60,000 nt of DNA, taken from Antedon mediterranea (taxonomy: Eukaryota; Echinodermata; Crinoidea; Comatulida; Antedonidae). Every line of letters starts with the position of its first letter. Within the stretch, counting starts at the first letter, position 1. The notes under the pieces were generated by a model. The model was not told where the DNA came from. It made no database searches and was given only the letters and a program-made list of their open reading frames with translations. A program made the position numbers and the translations under genes. The stretch covers positions 4,071,001 to 4,131,000 of the forward strand of contig NC_092680.1 of NCBI RefSeq assembly GCF_964355755.1, given 5' to 3'. This document shows positions 32,315 to 44,130 of the stretch, piece after piece.

Positions 32315-34696
32315 TTAAATACGCTTATTGCAACATTTAAAACGAAATAGTCAATATCTGGACAGAACTAAAGTACAGTAGTTGAGTTTCTACTTCCATT
32401 TTGATACGAAGGAGGAGGTCTTGATTTGTTTGAGGTTGACGACGCCAGTATACTATCTAACCCACTGGTTTTCACCGTATCCCGATACGTTGTGGCCAGC
32501 AACGATAACAAAGCAATTTACGCAGAGGGTTCTATTATTTCCAAAACAATAATAAAAACAATATCTACTCTATCGTAACACTAATTAAAATCCGTTCGTT
32601 GCGTTCTTATTAGCGGTATGTTTATATTTGTGTAACCTCCGATTGTCCCCGGTAGCGGTAAAAAAAAGCGGCTGATATCAATACAACATGGCGACATACT
32701 TTATGATATATATATATATATATATATGTAATATTATATTAAATTTATTATTTTTTATAAAGGAAACATTTACAACCTGAAATATCGTCAATACCGCTGA
32801 CGAAAGCATCTATCAACAAACGTATCGCTTCGTAAAAGAAAACATTAGCTACAGCGTTTGTCACGATCTGTCTACAGTGTTTTGGGTCATTAATCTTAAT
32901 TATTCATCCATTTAACAACATCAATAAAGGAATGTTTACAGGATAAGCAATTACACTACAATTTGTTTTTGTTGAACTGAGATGAAATCATCATCTGTGG
33001 TCGCAACCATTTACGCCGCATCGTCAGTCGTTACACCACCGCGGCACAATCCATTATTCAACACAATTTTCAACATCATTACGTATTTGTTTAATTTTTC
33101 TAAACAAAGATGGTTAACATACGCTACTATCAACAATAAACAATTTTCAAAGGCCCACCTTATTGTTCTAGTTTAGGCCTAAACAAAAATGAAATATTTT
33201 CATACAGACATGACAATGTCTGAATATTAAGTTGCTCACTTGTAAAAGATTATATTTAAGGCTTACAAAATACGAAATGCAGAACATTAAAGTCATGGAG
33301 TTCTATAAATTATTAATAAAGGTGAAATGTGACAATAAATAACATGATAACTTAACAAAGTCACAAAGAGGGCGGACATTGAATTTGATATTTCATTTCG
33401 CAGAAGACTGAGAGTATGGTGTACCGCAGATCAATAACAATATTTACTTTCCATCTGTATTATAATAGGATGTTGGTTATCATTTTATTATTTACCTGGA
33501 TATTTTCCAAAACACATCGGTTATAAGTTGAGTAACCTGAATTAATAATTCTTATATTTTCTAATTACGATTTCACAAAGAGATGGAAGTTCCCCCTTTC
33601 AAGTGGTGTCCCCTGACCTGTCCTTAGTGTTATAAAACATATAATTATTATATATTCCCTGTCGGGTAATTGTCCTCCTATAGGGTTGTCTCAAATGAGG
33701 ATGGGTTCTAATCTTAGTAGAGGACGAAATGGGCGTTCCCATTAACCTCTGATGTATATTGTTTTATTGTGCTTTTTTATATTCCCAACCCAATTACCAG
33801 GTCAGGTTGTTAACATTTTTAAATCGTGTCACATGGGGTTGTTTTTGACCCATTTAGTCGGCCATGTTGGATTTAACAATTTGTTGAATTTTTCAGGAAC
33901 CAGAGGTCGTAGAAATACAATTTTTGATACCAAATTACTCAAAATATGTATATTTGTATACGCTCTAATAATGGTAGTTTTTTGTATAAAATTACCGGAA
34001 GTAGGACCATTGACCTCTACAATAGCAATGTACTTTTGCCGAACAGAACCTGCTTTTTACGGTATCGTTCTCCAGGTTGGTAATGCTTGGTTTAATTGAT
34101 ATACCTTTATTGATTTTAAATATAACATTAACAACGGGTTTATCATGCTGACCATCAACTTCCCACTCCCTGTAATCTAACATCGATGACGTCACTCAGC
34201 TGGACACCCCGGTGCATTCCTGAGTGTCCGAAGTTCAACGTCCAGACAAACGATTAATTATGTTAATAAGTTAGTCAACGTAAGATATTAATGTCCAAAT
34301 AATTCTTGAATGGTCACGTTAAAATATTATGCACGCTACATGTAGCTAAGACTGCTACTGTTTACCAAGGGTCAAATATTTCGTCCCTTTGGCCATTCCA
34401 AGGCTGTAATTTCCTTCTTCCCCAGGCCTCTGAAGGTTTCGTAAAATTTAATCAAGCCTTCGGTTATTTGAAACCTTGGCGAAGTCGGCGTTGACAAATG
34501 ACCACTGACCACTGACCAGCTTGACCAGCGATCTATTGTTGGCAGCAAACCGTTTTATTTGTGTACGTCTAGGCCGAGCACTTGCCTTATATCCAGGGTC
34601 TAATTAAGTAAACAATTAACAAGTTGATTATTAGTTAATCCTTGTATCTTAACCTTTACTTGTACAAACTTCGTAAAATGATTTATATACAGTTCC
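32315..34696. other. AT-rich non-coding stretch
   Basis: (AT)n occurs at 32706-32728. GGTGTCCCCTGACC near 33605 belongs to the GTGTCCC dispersed family. A 115-codon frame at 33752-34099 has no domain and A/T-driven composition. TGACCAC/TGACCAG is repeated four times at 34497-34528. No gene is supported. Confidence 0.45.
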
Positions 34697-34875
34697 CATA
34701 GGACGTAAATGCGATACAAGGTTGTCCAATCACAAGCGACGAATTATTCAAACTCTCGCTTATGATTGGTCAAATTTACGTCCTTGCATTGCGTCTCTAT
34801 GGACGCAATGACGTAGACACAACGCAAGTGGGTAGTTAGGCCCATCCCGCGTCGTGATTGGTCACATTAATTGTG
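34697..34875. mobile_element. Relative of the GGTTCCCACTAG Harbinger-type MITE
   Basis: It contains TTCCCATAGGACGTAAATGCG, ACAAGCGACGAATTATTC, GATTGGTCAA, ACGTCCTTGCATTGCGTCTCTATGG and GACGTAGACACAACGCAAG, the same blocks as 35827-36000 but rearranged and diverged. No clean ends are seen. Confidence 0.5.
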
Positions 34876-35381
34876 AAGTGTTTACTTCCAAGGAATATAA
34901 CAATAAGATCACTCCATACTCTAAATAAAATATGTACGTACTTCAATATAATAACCGATTTTTATTGTCACTTGAGAAAGAGATTGAAGCTAAAATAATC
35001 TTAATTCGTGACTGTATTATCTATTAGGTATACACTGTTTAAAGTATCATAGATGTTATATTGATTATTAAAGATAGACATAGGGCCTATATCTGCTACT
35101 GGTTGTTGTAATACCACGATGTATACATTGTATACTTATGGGACGCCGATTCGTATCAAATATCATAAGTTAAATCATGTATTATTCAATCATACATTTT
35201 AAATTTTAATATTAATAGTTCTTTGGTAAATACATTGATTAGTATTAAAATGAGTTTACATAATGTCTTAAACATAATTATCAATATTGCGCGTCCCATA
35301 CACGAGAGTCCAAAAGTCACCGCCCATCTGTCCTTACCCTGGTCCTTACGAATTAAATTAACCAAACACTTCGACTTATTT
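34876..35381. other. AT-rich non-coding stretch
   Basis: No gene or structured repeat is recognised. Confidence 0.4.
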
Positions 35382-35414
35382 CTACAAGCATGGAGGAAAC
35401 CTCCATTCTACAAG
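35382..35414. mobile_element. 19-bp palindromic insertion with 7-bp TSD (CATGGAG type)
   Basis: CATGGAGG-AAA-CCTCCATT at 35389-35407 is a near-perfect palindrome (last base G to T). It is flanked by CTACAAG at 35382-35388 and 35408-35414; the direct match extends two bases further into CA. It is the shortest clear member of the family. Confidence 0.7.
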
Positions 35415-35823
35415 CAACTAAATCATTCAAAGATAAATATTTATAATGAATAAATTAATTTGATAAATATTTTGAATGCCATTAATTGTATGTTATCATT
35501 TTATTTCCGGGTTTTTTTTTTGTTGCAATAATATTAGCTTATTTAACGTGTGAAGATATGCGTATCAAAGTATAAATATGAAATTGATATCCACGACGCC
35601 TCAATTGTCTACGATACAAAGATCATTAGATGTTTGATGTGTTCTCTTAATCTGCCTTCTCCATCTGAAATCCCACATTGATAAAATGAGGCCTACAAAT
35701 TATATAAATATTTCAAACAATGTCAATAATAATTCACCGTAATTGTCGATTTATGTCGTCTACTGAAAACTATTTGAAGTTTACAGACACATAATCGACG
35801 CATCACTAATCATAACTGGTAGA
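35415..35823. other. AT-rich non-coding stretch
   Basis: No gene or structured repeat is recognised. Confidence 0.4.
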
Positions 35824-36003
35824 TTAAGCTTGGTTCCCACTAGAACGTAACCCAAGGACGTAGACGCAACGCAAGTGAATTGACCAATCACAAGCGATGG
35901 CTTATTCGCTTGTGATTGCTAAAATAACTTCGCTTGTCATTGGTTAAAACGCTTGCCTTGCGTCTACGTCCTTGCGTTACGTTCTAGTGGGAACCAAGCT
36001 TTA
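35824..36003. mobile_element. 174-bp PIF/Harbinger-type MITE with TTA TSD, copy 1
   Basis: The element at 35827-36000 has arms of about 80 bp starting AGCTTGGTTCCCACTAGAAC, then CGTAAC(G/C)CAAGGACGTAG, then ACGCAA(C/G)GCAAG, and the inverse on the right. It is flanked by TTA at 35824-35826 and 36001-36003, a TWA duplication. Internal blocks include ACCAATCACAAGCGATGG. A copy of exactly the same length lies at 55189-55362 between TAA duplications. No transposase is present, so it is non-autonomous. Confidence 0.85.
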
Positions 36004-36121
36004 GGGCGTAACGCAAGGACGTAGACGCAACGCAAGCGAGTTGACCAATGACAATCGACAGTTCGAATAATTCATCGCCTGTGATTGGTCAAATCCCTTA
36101 CGTTGTTGCGTTTCGCATTAC
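36004..36121. mobile_element. Adjacent partial copy of the same MITE family
   Basis: Directly beside the 174-bp copy lies GGCGTAACGCAAGGACGTAG...ACGCAACGCAAGCGAG, with a diverged inverse ending CGTTTCGCATTAC. It lacks the GGTTCCCACTAG terminus. It is either a second insertion or a decayed tandem. Confidence 0.6.
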
Positions 36122-36321
36122 AATAGTAAGTTCTATGTTTACATCTGAAATAATAAATTGATTAAATTGTTTAATAAAATAGTTTATTTCTATTTTATGG
36201 TATAATATCGTGTTTCATTTTTGGTATAGTGCGATAATACAGTCTTATTTTACTATTGTATAAATCTATCTATCTCTTTGCTCAGGGCATGGAGGGAGGA
36301 ATAAGTTAGGACATATTATGC

Positions 36322-36597
36322 TCAGGGTGAGTATAAAACAATTACAATTTTGATTAATAAACCAACAATGAGGTAATACGACTCAATTATGAGAATCACG
36401 TTGTTGTAAACCGAATTAGCAAGCCTAACTCCACGACCGTGCTCGTTAGCGGCTTGACTACACGGGCTTAAAACGAGGATTACTTGTCTCGTTAAGAGAA
36501 GACCTACACCTCCTTGAAAGATTGAAGCTAGGAATTTCGCCGCAGGCCCAATCCCACAGGTGCGAGGGTCGCCGTATGGATATCGTTTGTAACGCAA
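36322..36597 (-). other. Unidentified 91-codon open frame
   Basis: Its central part is G+C-richer than the flanks and reads FLASIFQGGVGLLLTRQVI, followed by a hydrophobic C-terminal stretch. I recognise no family, there is no splice context, and the frame could be chance. I list it only because its composition differs from other spurious frames here. Confidence 0.12.
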
Positions 36598-36725
36598 AAT
36601 GTGCTAATTCGTTCAATTTCGTGTCCGGTGCAATGGCAATTTACTGATCATTTGAAGTAATCAAAGGGGGTGAATTTAAACACGGTAAAAATAGAGCGTC
36701 GACAAAATCGGATACGATGAAGTGA

Positions 36726-36842
36726 TATGGGGCGCCATACGCAGCAAAAATAAATGTCATGAGCATACAAAATGCATGAGTACATTGAGATGCGTGTGTA
36801 TTTTGTACGTACGTTGGCTGCCTATCCGAATGGCACCCCATA
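36726..36842. mobile_element. 113-bp MITE with TA target duplication
   Basis: TGGGGCGCCATACG at 36728 is matched inverted by CGAATGGCACCCCA ending 36840, and TA flanks both sides (36726-36727, 36841-36842). The interior has a CATACAAAATGCAT / TATTTTGTACGT inverted motif. The structure fits a Tc1/mariner-type MITE. Open frames on both strands here are incidental. Confidence 0.55.
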
Positions 36843-37497
36843 AGTACCATCATAGCAAACTGGGCCGTACCAATGCTGGTTGGTCAAGTTTCAAAATGAC
36901 CACTTTGTGACAGAAATTGCTTATAACTTATTATTAATTAGAATAATCTATCAATGTATTTATATACCTAAACACAAATATGAATAATACTGGACTATAC
37001 TATGATTATTTTTTTTTTGACCGATAAACGACCGCAATTCCTAACTGTATTAATACTCTATACATAAAATACGCAAAATAGTTTTTATTAATACTATAAT
37101 AAAGCTAATATTCATGATATCATTAGCGTATTATGATTTACTTGAGGTCAATGACCGAACAGTTATGAACGAAGCTACATGCTGCAGTGCGATTGGTGAG
37201 ATTAGTGTGATGTGGGAAGGTGTGTGTTGGTATGTGGTTCAAATATAAATTATGATTGTTGCCATGGTAATCCTTATTAGTCACAAAGGACCCGTATGGT
37301 CATTACACGATTAATCAGGTTTAATGTTGTTAATATGTTCAAGGTTGAAATTCAAAATACTTTTTTTCATTTGGGTGTAAGCCAAACCAATGTTGAACAC
37401 CTCCCTTTAAGTGGTCATTTTACTATGAAACAAATAAGGTGAAATACATAATGGTAACGTCTATCCACGGGACACCCCTATTAAGGGGAAATTTTGT
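36843..37497. other. Non-coding stretch with one X-box-like site
   Basis: GTTGCCATGGTAAT at 37258-37271 is an RFX X-box with one mismatch. No gene is visible. Confidence 0.4.
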
Positions 37498-37818
37498 TTA
37501 GTCCTGAAGGGGTCCTCTTAAAAATAATGTTTAACATTTTTGTTGTTGAATGCCATTTTAATGTCAGAGAATAGTTATTTACTTTGACCAAAAACTGGAT
37601 CGCAAACAAAAAATATTTTCATGCAAAAAATATTTAAATTAAGACAATGGTTTTTGGTTAAAATCAACCGTTTCTTTTGTCTTTTTAAAAGTGAAATAAT
37701 TATTTTGTTGATTTTTTTCCTACAGTGAATAACTTTATTCAAACTGCAAAATTGCCTATTTAAAGTCTGATTTTATTAATCTTTATTTTTCAGGTTTTTG
37801 GGGAACAATACATCTTTA
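37498..37818. mobile_element. MITE, TTAAAGATGTATTGT family, copy 1
   Basis: The right end reads GGGAACAATACATCTTTAA. The left part has TTTTTGTTGTTGAATGCCAT, TTTTAATGTCA and ACTTTGACCAAAAACTGGAT, all repeated at 58751-58860. The left terminus has decayed. It is non-coding. Confidence 0.55.
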
Positions 37819-38069
37819 ATATAAGTTGGGGTTGTATGTGATTGGTTATTATGATATTATAACAAAAATAACTATGAAGGCATTGTTTAAAGAGTTTATG
37901 TCATAGTATGAAACGCACACAACAATTTTATGGCCTATAATAATTATTGAAATTCAACATAGATCCAGGCACCCATTAAAGCATAAAGACAATAATGTGG
38001 TATTCTTTTGAATGTGCGTTCCACCACTCCTCCTTCAATATTCCAATAAAGGTAATCAGCTGTTTTCGT

Positions 38070-38184
38070 CACGTTTCAATCCAGCCCGCGGTGATGCGGC
38101 GCTCCGTGGGTGTCGCCGATGTGATACACGGACCCAAACGCACCGCCTCAGGTTCTAGACTGCTCCAATACGCGACGCGTATTG
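38070..38184. other. CpG-rich patch with CGCG palindrome
   Basis: This stretch of about 115 bases has many CpG dinucleotides (AGCCCGCGGTGATGCGGCGC, TGTCGCCGATG) in A/T-rich surroundings. It ends in the palindrome CAATACGCG-A-CGCGTATTG at 38166-38184. A 65-codon frame covers it but is not recognised. A regulatory element, an unrecognised exon or a transposon fragment are all possible. Confidence 0.35.
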
Positions 38185-39689
38185 ATACTTGACCTTTCAG
38201 TAATGTCATCTGTAATGTTATTAGATTAGTTTGATTATTTTACTAGACGGTGATATTCATTAAATCAAGAATATTTTAGTAAAGTCATGTGTGGCCTTGA
38301 ATTGATATTTAGGAGGCAAATTTAGGGTTACAGGAGAACATTCCAAAATAAAACAGTTACCGTAACTGTTTTAGATGGTATAGGCATAATTATGTTACAC
38401 AAATAAAGGTATTGGTTCTCACACAATACAGTACCGTACTGATACTAATAATAAGATGACGAAAATAAGATGACGATACGAAATTGGTTATGGTCAATCT
38501 TATTTTCTACTCACAATATACCACTAAATTAATAAATTATGCGCTCAAAACTGAGTGAACACTTTGCAAAATAAAGAGAGCAAAGAGGGCGTGCTATTTA
38601 TTATTTTGGCCCATGTTGAAGATAACGATACCCGAGATTTTAATAAGCATTTTTTACGTCACCAATATATCGATTTTTCTGAAATTCAATAGACATGTTC
38701 TGTAAGTTTATAGGCTACATATTAAGACGATAACTTGTTAACAATTGTTGACGCTATCGTGGAAAAAACAGTTTGCCACAAGTAATAATTCAGTAGGCGC
38801 GCCTAAACCTAAGGTGAAAATGAATCTTGAGAGGAGATAACTCACACGGACTGATGATTCGAACTCGGATTCTATTACAGACACGCTCTATTTGAAGACC
38901 ACTGTTATAAAAACATAATGACTTTGTTTTTGTTTTATGTACCGTAATATACATTTGTTTCTTACTGTTAATGGGGCATTAGGTGCAGATATTACACCTC
39001 ATGTGGGGAGTCGTTAACTATTATGGTTAAAAAGTACCAGAAATAGGTCCCTTGGTGATCTGCTAATTATTTAAATTTACTTTCTTTATATAGATGAAAT
39101 TTAGTATTCTCTCTAAGGATACAGACGGATCAGATTCCATCGCACGTTTTAGGAACAGACAATAGAATGGGGGTCACAGAAAAAATATATTATCACACCG
39201 GGTTGACACAAACGTACTTACTTTAATAAGATGGTTCATGGCCAACTGGAAACCAGACAGCGTAGAACTCTTACCCCACGGGAGGATAGCGGTAGTGATA
39301 CGAACGTACGTGAGCCTGGCCATCCTCCTTTCTAGGATCAGTTTATATAAAACTGTTGCACATTAATAGGCCTGTTTTGATTTATAAGTTGTGGTATTTA
39401 GCAAGGACAATTATAGTTATGAGAGTCTGGGGTATATTAATGACTTCCAGCATGGTAATCTTAACAGGCCAGAAACCAAAGAAAATACCAATCGCAGGAG
39501 GGGAAACGGATGCCTGACATCGTTTGGTGCTTTGTCCGTGTACCTTAAGTCATCTGACCTTTAGGATAAAACACTGTTTGTTGGAGCTAGCTGGGAAGGG
39601 TATAACATTAATCAAATTGTAATTGAGGTGACTTCTTCCTCATGGTTAGACGATAAAGGAATTTAGTTTAAAATGTCTCGGTGGAGATG
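38185..39689. other. Non-coding stretch
   Basis: A perfect odd palindrome AAAACAGTTAC-C-GTAACTGTTTT lies at 38350-38372. On the minus strand near 38885-38862 there is GAGTTCGAATCATC, a good B box with only a weak A box upstream, suggesting a decayed SINE. No gene is seen. Confidence 0.4.
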
Positions 39690-39990
39690 GTGAATACAGG
39701 TGGTGGTGAATACAGGTGGTGGTGGTGGTAGTGGTGAATACAGGTGGTGGTGATGAATACAGGAGGTGGTGGTGGTGGTGGTGGTGGTGAATACAGGTGG
39801 TGGTGGTGGTGGTGGTGAATACAGGAGGTGGTGGTGGTGGTGGTGGTGAATACAGGTGGTGGTGGTGAATACAGGTGGTGGTGGTGGTAGTGGTGAATAC
39901 AGGTGGTGGTGATGAATACAGGTGGTGGTGGTGGTGGTGAATACAGGTGGTGGTGGTGAATACAGGTTGTTGTGATATCAGGTGGTGGTA
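39690..39990. repeat. GGT-rich minisatellite with GAATACAGG spacers
   Basis: Blocks of (GGT)n are separated every 20-40 bases by GAATACAGG, at least ten times. The minus-strand frame (39668-40003) translates to His/Pro runs and is a by-product. The G-rich strand has quadruplex potential with two-G tracts. Confidence 0.9.
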
Positions 39991-40565
39991 ATGCCAGCAT
40001 CACCAGAGCAACATGTTACCATTTGATGAGTTTGAAACTGGTTTACCTGTTAACATCCGAGTCAACCCATAAACATTAAAAGTAGAACTACTTCAGTAGG
40101 TCATGTCCCAAGTTCATAATTCCATTAGATAACTTGACATGATGACATTGCCGCGCTACATGTGTTATCACGTACGATGACATTAATGCGACACGTTCAT
40201 GACATTGTTCTTGTTGCATAATTGTTCTCTTATGATATTGTTTGTTTCCATTCGGTAAACGGTTCACAAGTAAATCAAAGGCCTAGATTCTAGTAATTGT
40301 TGATGTATACTGACGTGCTTTATGTTTAATAGACCATGAATGAATTTCAGGGGAGGAACTAGATTAAGGGTGCGTGATGGGGGCTAAGGTGGAGGTTGTA
40401 GCTAGCGTAGAATACAAACTTGAAAACATTTAAAAATAATAATGTTATAGGCCTACCTAACTATTATTATTAAATGGCTATATACTATAAAAAAAAATTA
40501 ATATTGATAGAAATATATTAGGCCTATATACGGTATTCATATTTTATGATATAAAATATTATAGG
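39991..40565. other. AT-rich non-coding stretch
   Basis: TAGGCCTA occurs near 40448 and 40517. No gene is seen. Confidence 0.4.
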
Positions 40566-40607
40566 AAGAGGTCTTGCACAAGAGGTCTTGCACAAGAGGT
40601 CTTGCGA
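40566..40607 (+). repeat. 14-bp tandem repeat, three copies
   Basis: AAGAGGTCTTGCAC is repeated three times in tandem (40566, 40580, 40594); only the last copy differs, at its final two bases. Near identity suggests a young array. Confidence 0.85.
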
Positions 40608-43238
40608 AAGAGTACCGTTAATTAATACATGTTCTAAGATATAACAACACGTCTATAAGTCTAAAAATTAAAGCCTAATAATTAAGTTTAAGGTACTGTA
40701 CATACAGAATTGAACACCATGAATTTTCTGCATATCAAACCACTATACTACGAACGCACAACAAAATGTTGACATAAAAGTTACGGATTAACTTGCCCAG
40801 TAAATATATGTTTAAAAAAGAAACTTAAAAATAATATTGCATTTAAAAAATAAAATTTGAAATGTTTGGTTGTGGCACGTCACATGGAGAAAGAACCCGC
40901 TTAGTGTGGAGACTTATCATTTTCTTTTTTGTATTGTAATCCCAAGTACTTGGTTTAATTAGTTCATTATGAATCTCTATAGTATTCGTTTCTTTATTTA
41001 TTTAGGTGGCACACCAAATTGTGGGTATCCAGTAGGCCCATGGGTAATACATTCCAAGGAAAATTGACCACACCTCATTCGAAGGCCACAACCTTGCCTT
41101 ACGTAACATTTTGTTGATCCAGGAAATTAGGTTTCAAGGACCTGATTCCAAACATCAAAACAAAACAAACGTTTTCTACTGACGGAGACGGAAACAATAA
41201 TAAATATACTGTACTAAGTTTCTGTTGTTATTATTTTACTTATATATTGCTAGTAGTAGTACTGAATTAATTTGATTTTTTTCGTAATTTTATATTCCGT
41301 CTCAAGTATACGTTTGACACGCCATGTATGCCAAAATGTTACCAATTATTAAGACATCGATAACCAATGAATAGTTTATTTGATAACAATTACCACATTC
41401 AAGTGGTAAAAGTTTTGATATATTTGAAATAGTAATTTTGTTAGGTCATGTTACCGCATGCTTTGATATCTTAATAAAGTATAAACTAACAACAGTCTTT
41501 AATTACTTACAGTAAACTTTATAATGAAGTCCCATATTACGAACTTTCTATTTCAATAGCGTAACACCAATATATATTATTGGTAGGCTAATTAAAGATT
41601 TTCAAATCGATATTTCACTGATAATAATAGGCCCGGCCCGAGGAAGTCATTATCTATACTAGCTATAGATAAGTTATTATCATTTAAGTTAAGACATCTC
41701 CGGAGAGGGGATATCCGACAAGTAGATATGTACCAGTAACATCATCTCTTCCTTCCCTTAGAATCTCCCAATGGAATTACGTTCGTGTTATCTAAGGAGA
41801 AACTCCAGCCTATCTTTAAAGAAGGCGTTACTGTTAAAAAGATGACATGATTGTGATCTGTTGTTCTTTTAGAATGCTCTCATCACTATTTCCCCAATAT
41901 CATAGACAAATCGGCAATACACATCACATCACATGTGAAACATGTATCTTGTCATACGCCTAACCATTGAGAACGGTTCCTCCATAGCCGAACTTAACTC
42001 TCTCACAAGACAGGCACAGCATTTGATACGGGACATGTGCACCCACAGTATCAAATAATCTGGTAGATCATTGAATGGTTATTAACGCATTTATATAAGG
42101 CAACATTATTGGGAAATTCTGGCTATCACATCGAAACATAGGAATGTTTATCAGAAATGAAATTATGCCTCCCTACTGCTCATGGTTTCAAATGTTGTTT
42201 GCACATAATTGGTACCGGTGTCGGTTACCACTCTCAACCAGAAAACAGAGAAAATCGTATAGTTAGGCTAAGGATAGTCATATCAAGGATATGTGTTCAA
42301 CAATGCATAGGTTGTTTATCATCGAACTTGCAAGGTCTTTTTATAATCCTAATCCCGCTCTACATATCATTTCTGTAGGCCTCCCTTTGTTCAAATTTAG
42401 GTCGAATTCCTTGAGCAAGGATGCAAACACAAAAGGCATTAAAAATATTAGAATAAACATTTAATTCAGATTATCAAAAATGTTTTGAATAATACGAATT
42501 TTGATATGGGCTTTCTTAGGCCTTAATGTTGACTTGGAATCGTCCTTGGAAAAGGCGAATAATTTTAGACCTTGTTCTCATGGGAAGAAATAATAAATAT
42601 TTTACTGTTCTGATAATAATCCCTTTAGTAGCTAGTAATACCACACATGAAATGTACTGTAAGATAGTGTTCCTTTTCTGCGAGTGCACACTCGAATATT
42701 CTGTCTATTCAGAGTACACAGCATCTACCTCAGTAGCATATGCCTACTAATTCAAAAGATTTAGTACGGATTATCGTATCTTTATTTATATCCATCACCT
42801 AATGTTAATTACATACCCGCGGATATTTTAGTCAGTGAAACGTTATATTTGTGCATTCCTTCTAAAACACAGTTCTCTCTAAAGCATCATAAATGATTCG
42901 TTTCCTGATACTTATTTTTTTTAAATTTTCTTTTTGTTAAACTTCTGATTGTGTTCGAGTCATTAACAACTGTGGTGTCGGTAATACCAACAAATTATTC
43001 TTTATTATGGCCCAATCAAAGGTAAACAAACTACAAACAAAGGGACAAAAAACCACAAAACTTTTTTTTTTAAATAATAATAAACGCACCTGAAAAACGG
43101 TTCCGATAAGCTGCTTACCATAACCACATAGGCCTAATGTTATAATGATCTCTCGGTTTCACAAAGAAGTATTCCAGGCTTACAAATTATACAATTAGGC
43201 TTATTTATTATTTGATTGTATCTCATTATTACAAGTTA
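40608..43238. other. AT-rich non-coding stretch
   Basis: GGTGGCACACC near 41005 may be a minus-strand trace of the GGACGCACCTT tail family. ATTTGATAC/GTATCAAAT arms lie at about 42020-42056. TAGGCCTA occurs near 43127. Frames of 73-74 codons have no domain. Confidence 0.4.
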
Positions 43239-43403
43239 CCGACCTTCAACAGGTACTTTTGAACGATAAAATTTAAATAGTGCGTTATATTGCACGCCAT
43301 GTGACCCACAATCGTCCAATCAAATACGATTTAGGTGTTATTATAATTATGTTATGTGACCTTAAACAGGTAACCTATACTTTTGAACAATACAATTTAA
43401 ATA
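43239..43403 (+). repeat. Short direct duplication, about 45 bp
   Basis: CCGACCTTCAACAGGTA(...)CTTTTGAACGATAAAATTTAAATA at 43239-43279 matches GTGACCTTAAACAGGTAACC and ACTTTTGAACAATACAATTTAAATA at 43356-43403, about 118 bp apart. Confidence 0.6.
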
Positions 43404-43832
43404 TTTGTTTGAGGAATAGTTAAGTTTAGAACAAGTACCGTAACCTATTTTCGAAAAGCAAGTGCACAATCAAAAAGACCATACTGACGTAGACAATATA
43501 ATCATATTAAAAACTGGGGCAGCGCAAATAATTTCTTTTAATTCAATATACCATTCCAGACAGCAATAAAAAACACAAACTTTAAATTAGCATCGCATAA
43601 ATTGATTTAGGATTATAGGTGGCGCTAAACTGATTTTAAACAACATTTCTAAAATCTTAAAGTTTAAAACTAAAGTTTCGTATTATACTGACCGACTGTA
43701 AGGAAAATTCTGATTTATTAAGAAAAAATAATTGTATATTATTGTTTGCAAAAGAGATTTTTTATGTTAAACATAAACGCATATTATAAGCGGAGATTTA
43801 ACTCCCTTTTGTTAGGCTATAAGCGCAAGCGA
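43404..43832. other. AT-rich non-coding stretch
   Basis: No gene or structured repeat is recognised. Confidence 0.4.
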
Positions 43833-43889
43833 CAATATAACCATGGATTGGAGGTAAAAAATAATGTTTACTCCATGGTACAGTATAAC
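43833..43889. repeat. CATGGAG-type hairpin, possible decayed insertion
   Basis: CATGGATTGGAGGTAAA at 43842 pairs, apart from five extra bases, with TTTACTCCATG ending 43877. CAATATAAC on the left and CAGTATAAC at 43881-43889 form an imperfect 9-bp direct repeat, three bases beyond the palindrome end. Membership of the palindromic insertion family is uncertain. Confidence 0.35.
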
Positions 43890-44060
43890 ATTGAAAATAA
43901 AGATTGTGTTAGGGTAGGCCTATACGGGCCTGTCGCTTAGGCTATTCCTGGAGAAGGACAGAATAATACTGAGTTCAAATGTGCCACTGAGTAATCGCAG
44001 TATCAATACAATTTGTAAGATTTGTTGTTCTTTTTTAAAGTATTTATTAAAGGCAAGCCA

Positions 44061-44130
44061 AGATATCAGCTAATGATCAGCTTATGCTGGATGGATCACC
44101 CTCATAAAATATTGTTGAAATAAATAAATA
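44061..44130 (+). repeat. Retroposon 3' tail, GCTGGATGGATCACCCTCA family
   Basis: TAATGATCAGCTTATGCTGG, ATGGATCACCCTCATAAAAT and an (AAAT)n end match the tail of the SINE near 52.5 kb and the fragment near 50.5 kb. Confidence 0.5.

Noticed and set aside
33752-34099. 115-codon frame with hydrophobic stretches
   Set aside because: No recognisable domain, composition follows A/T content, and a shorter antisense frame overlaps its 3' part.
38350-38372. Palindrome AAAACAGTTAC-C-GTAACTGTTTT as an insertion
   Set aside because: No direct repeat flanks it and the end motif does not fit; left as a simple palindrome.
39668-40003. 111-codon minus-strand frame rich in His and Pro
   Set aside because: It is the translation of the GGT/GAATACAGG minisatellite; no start context or other exon supports it.
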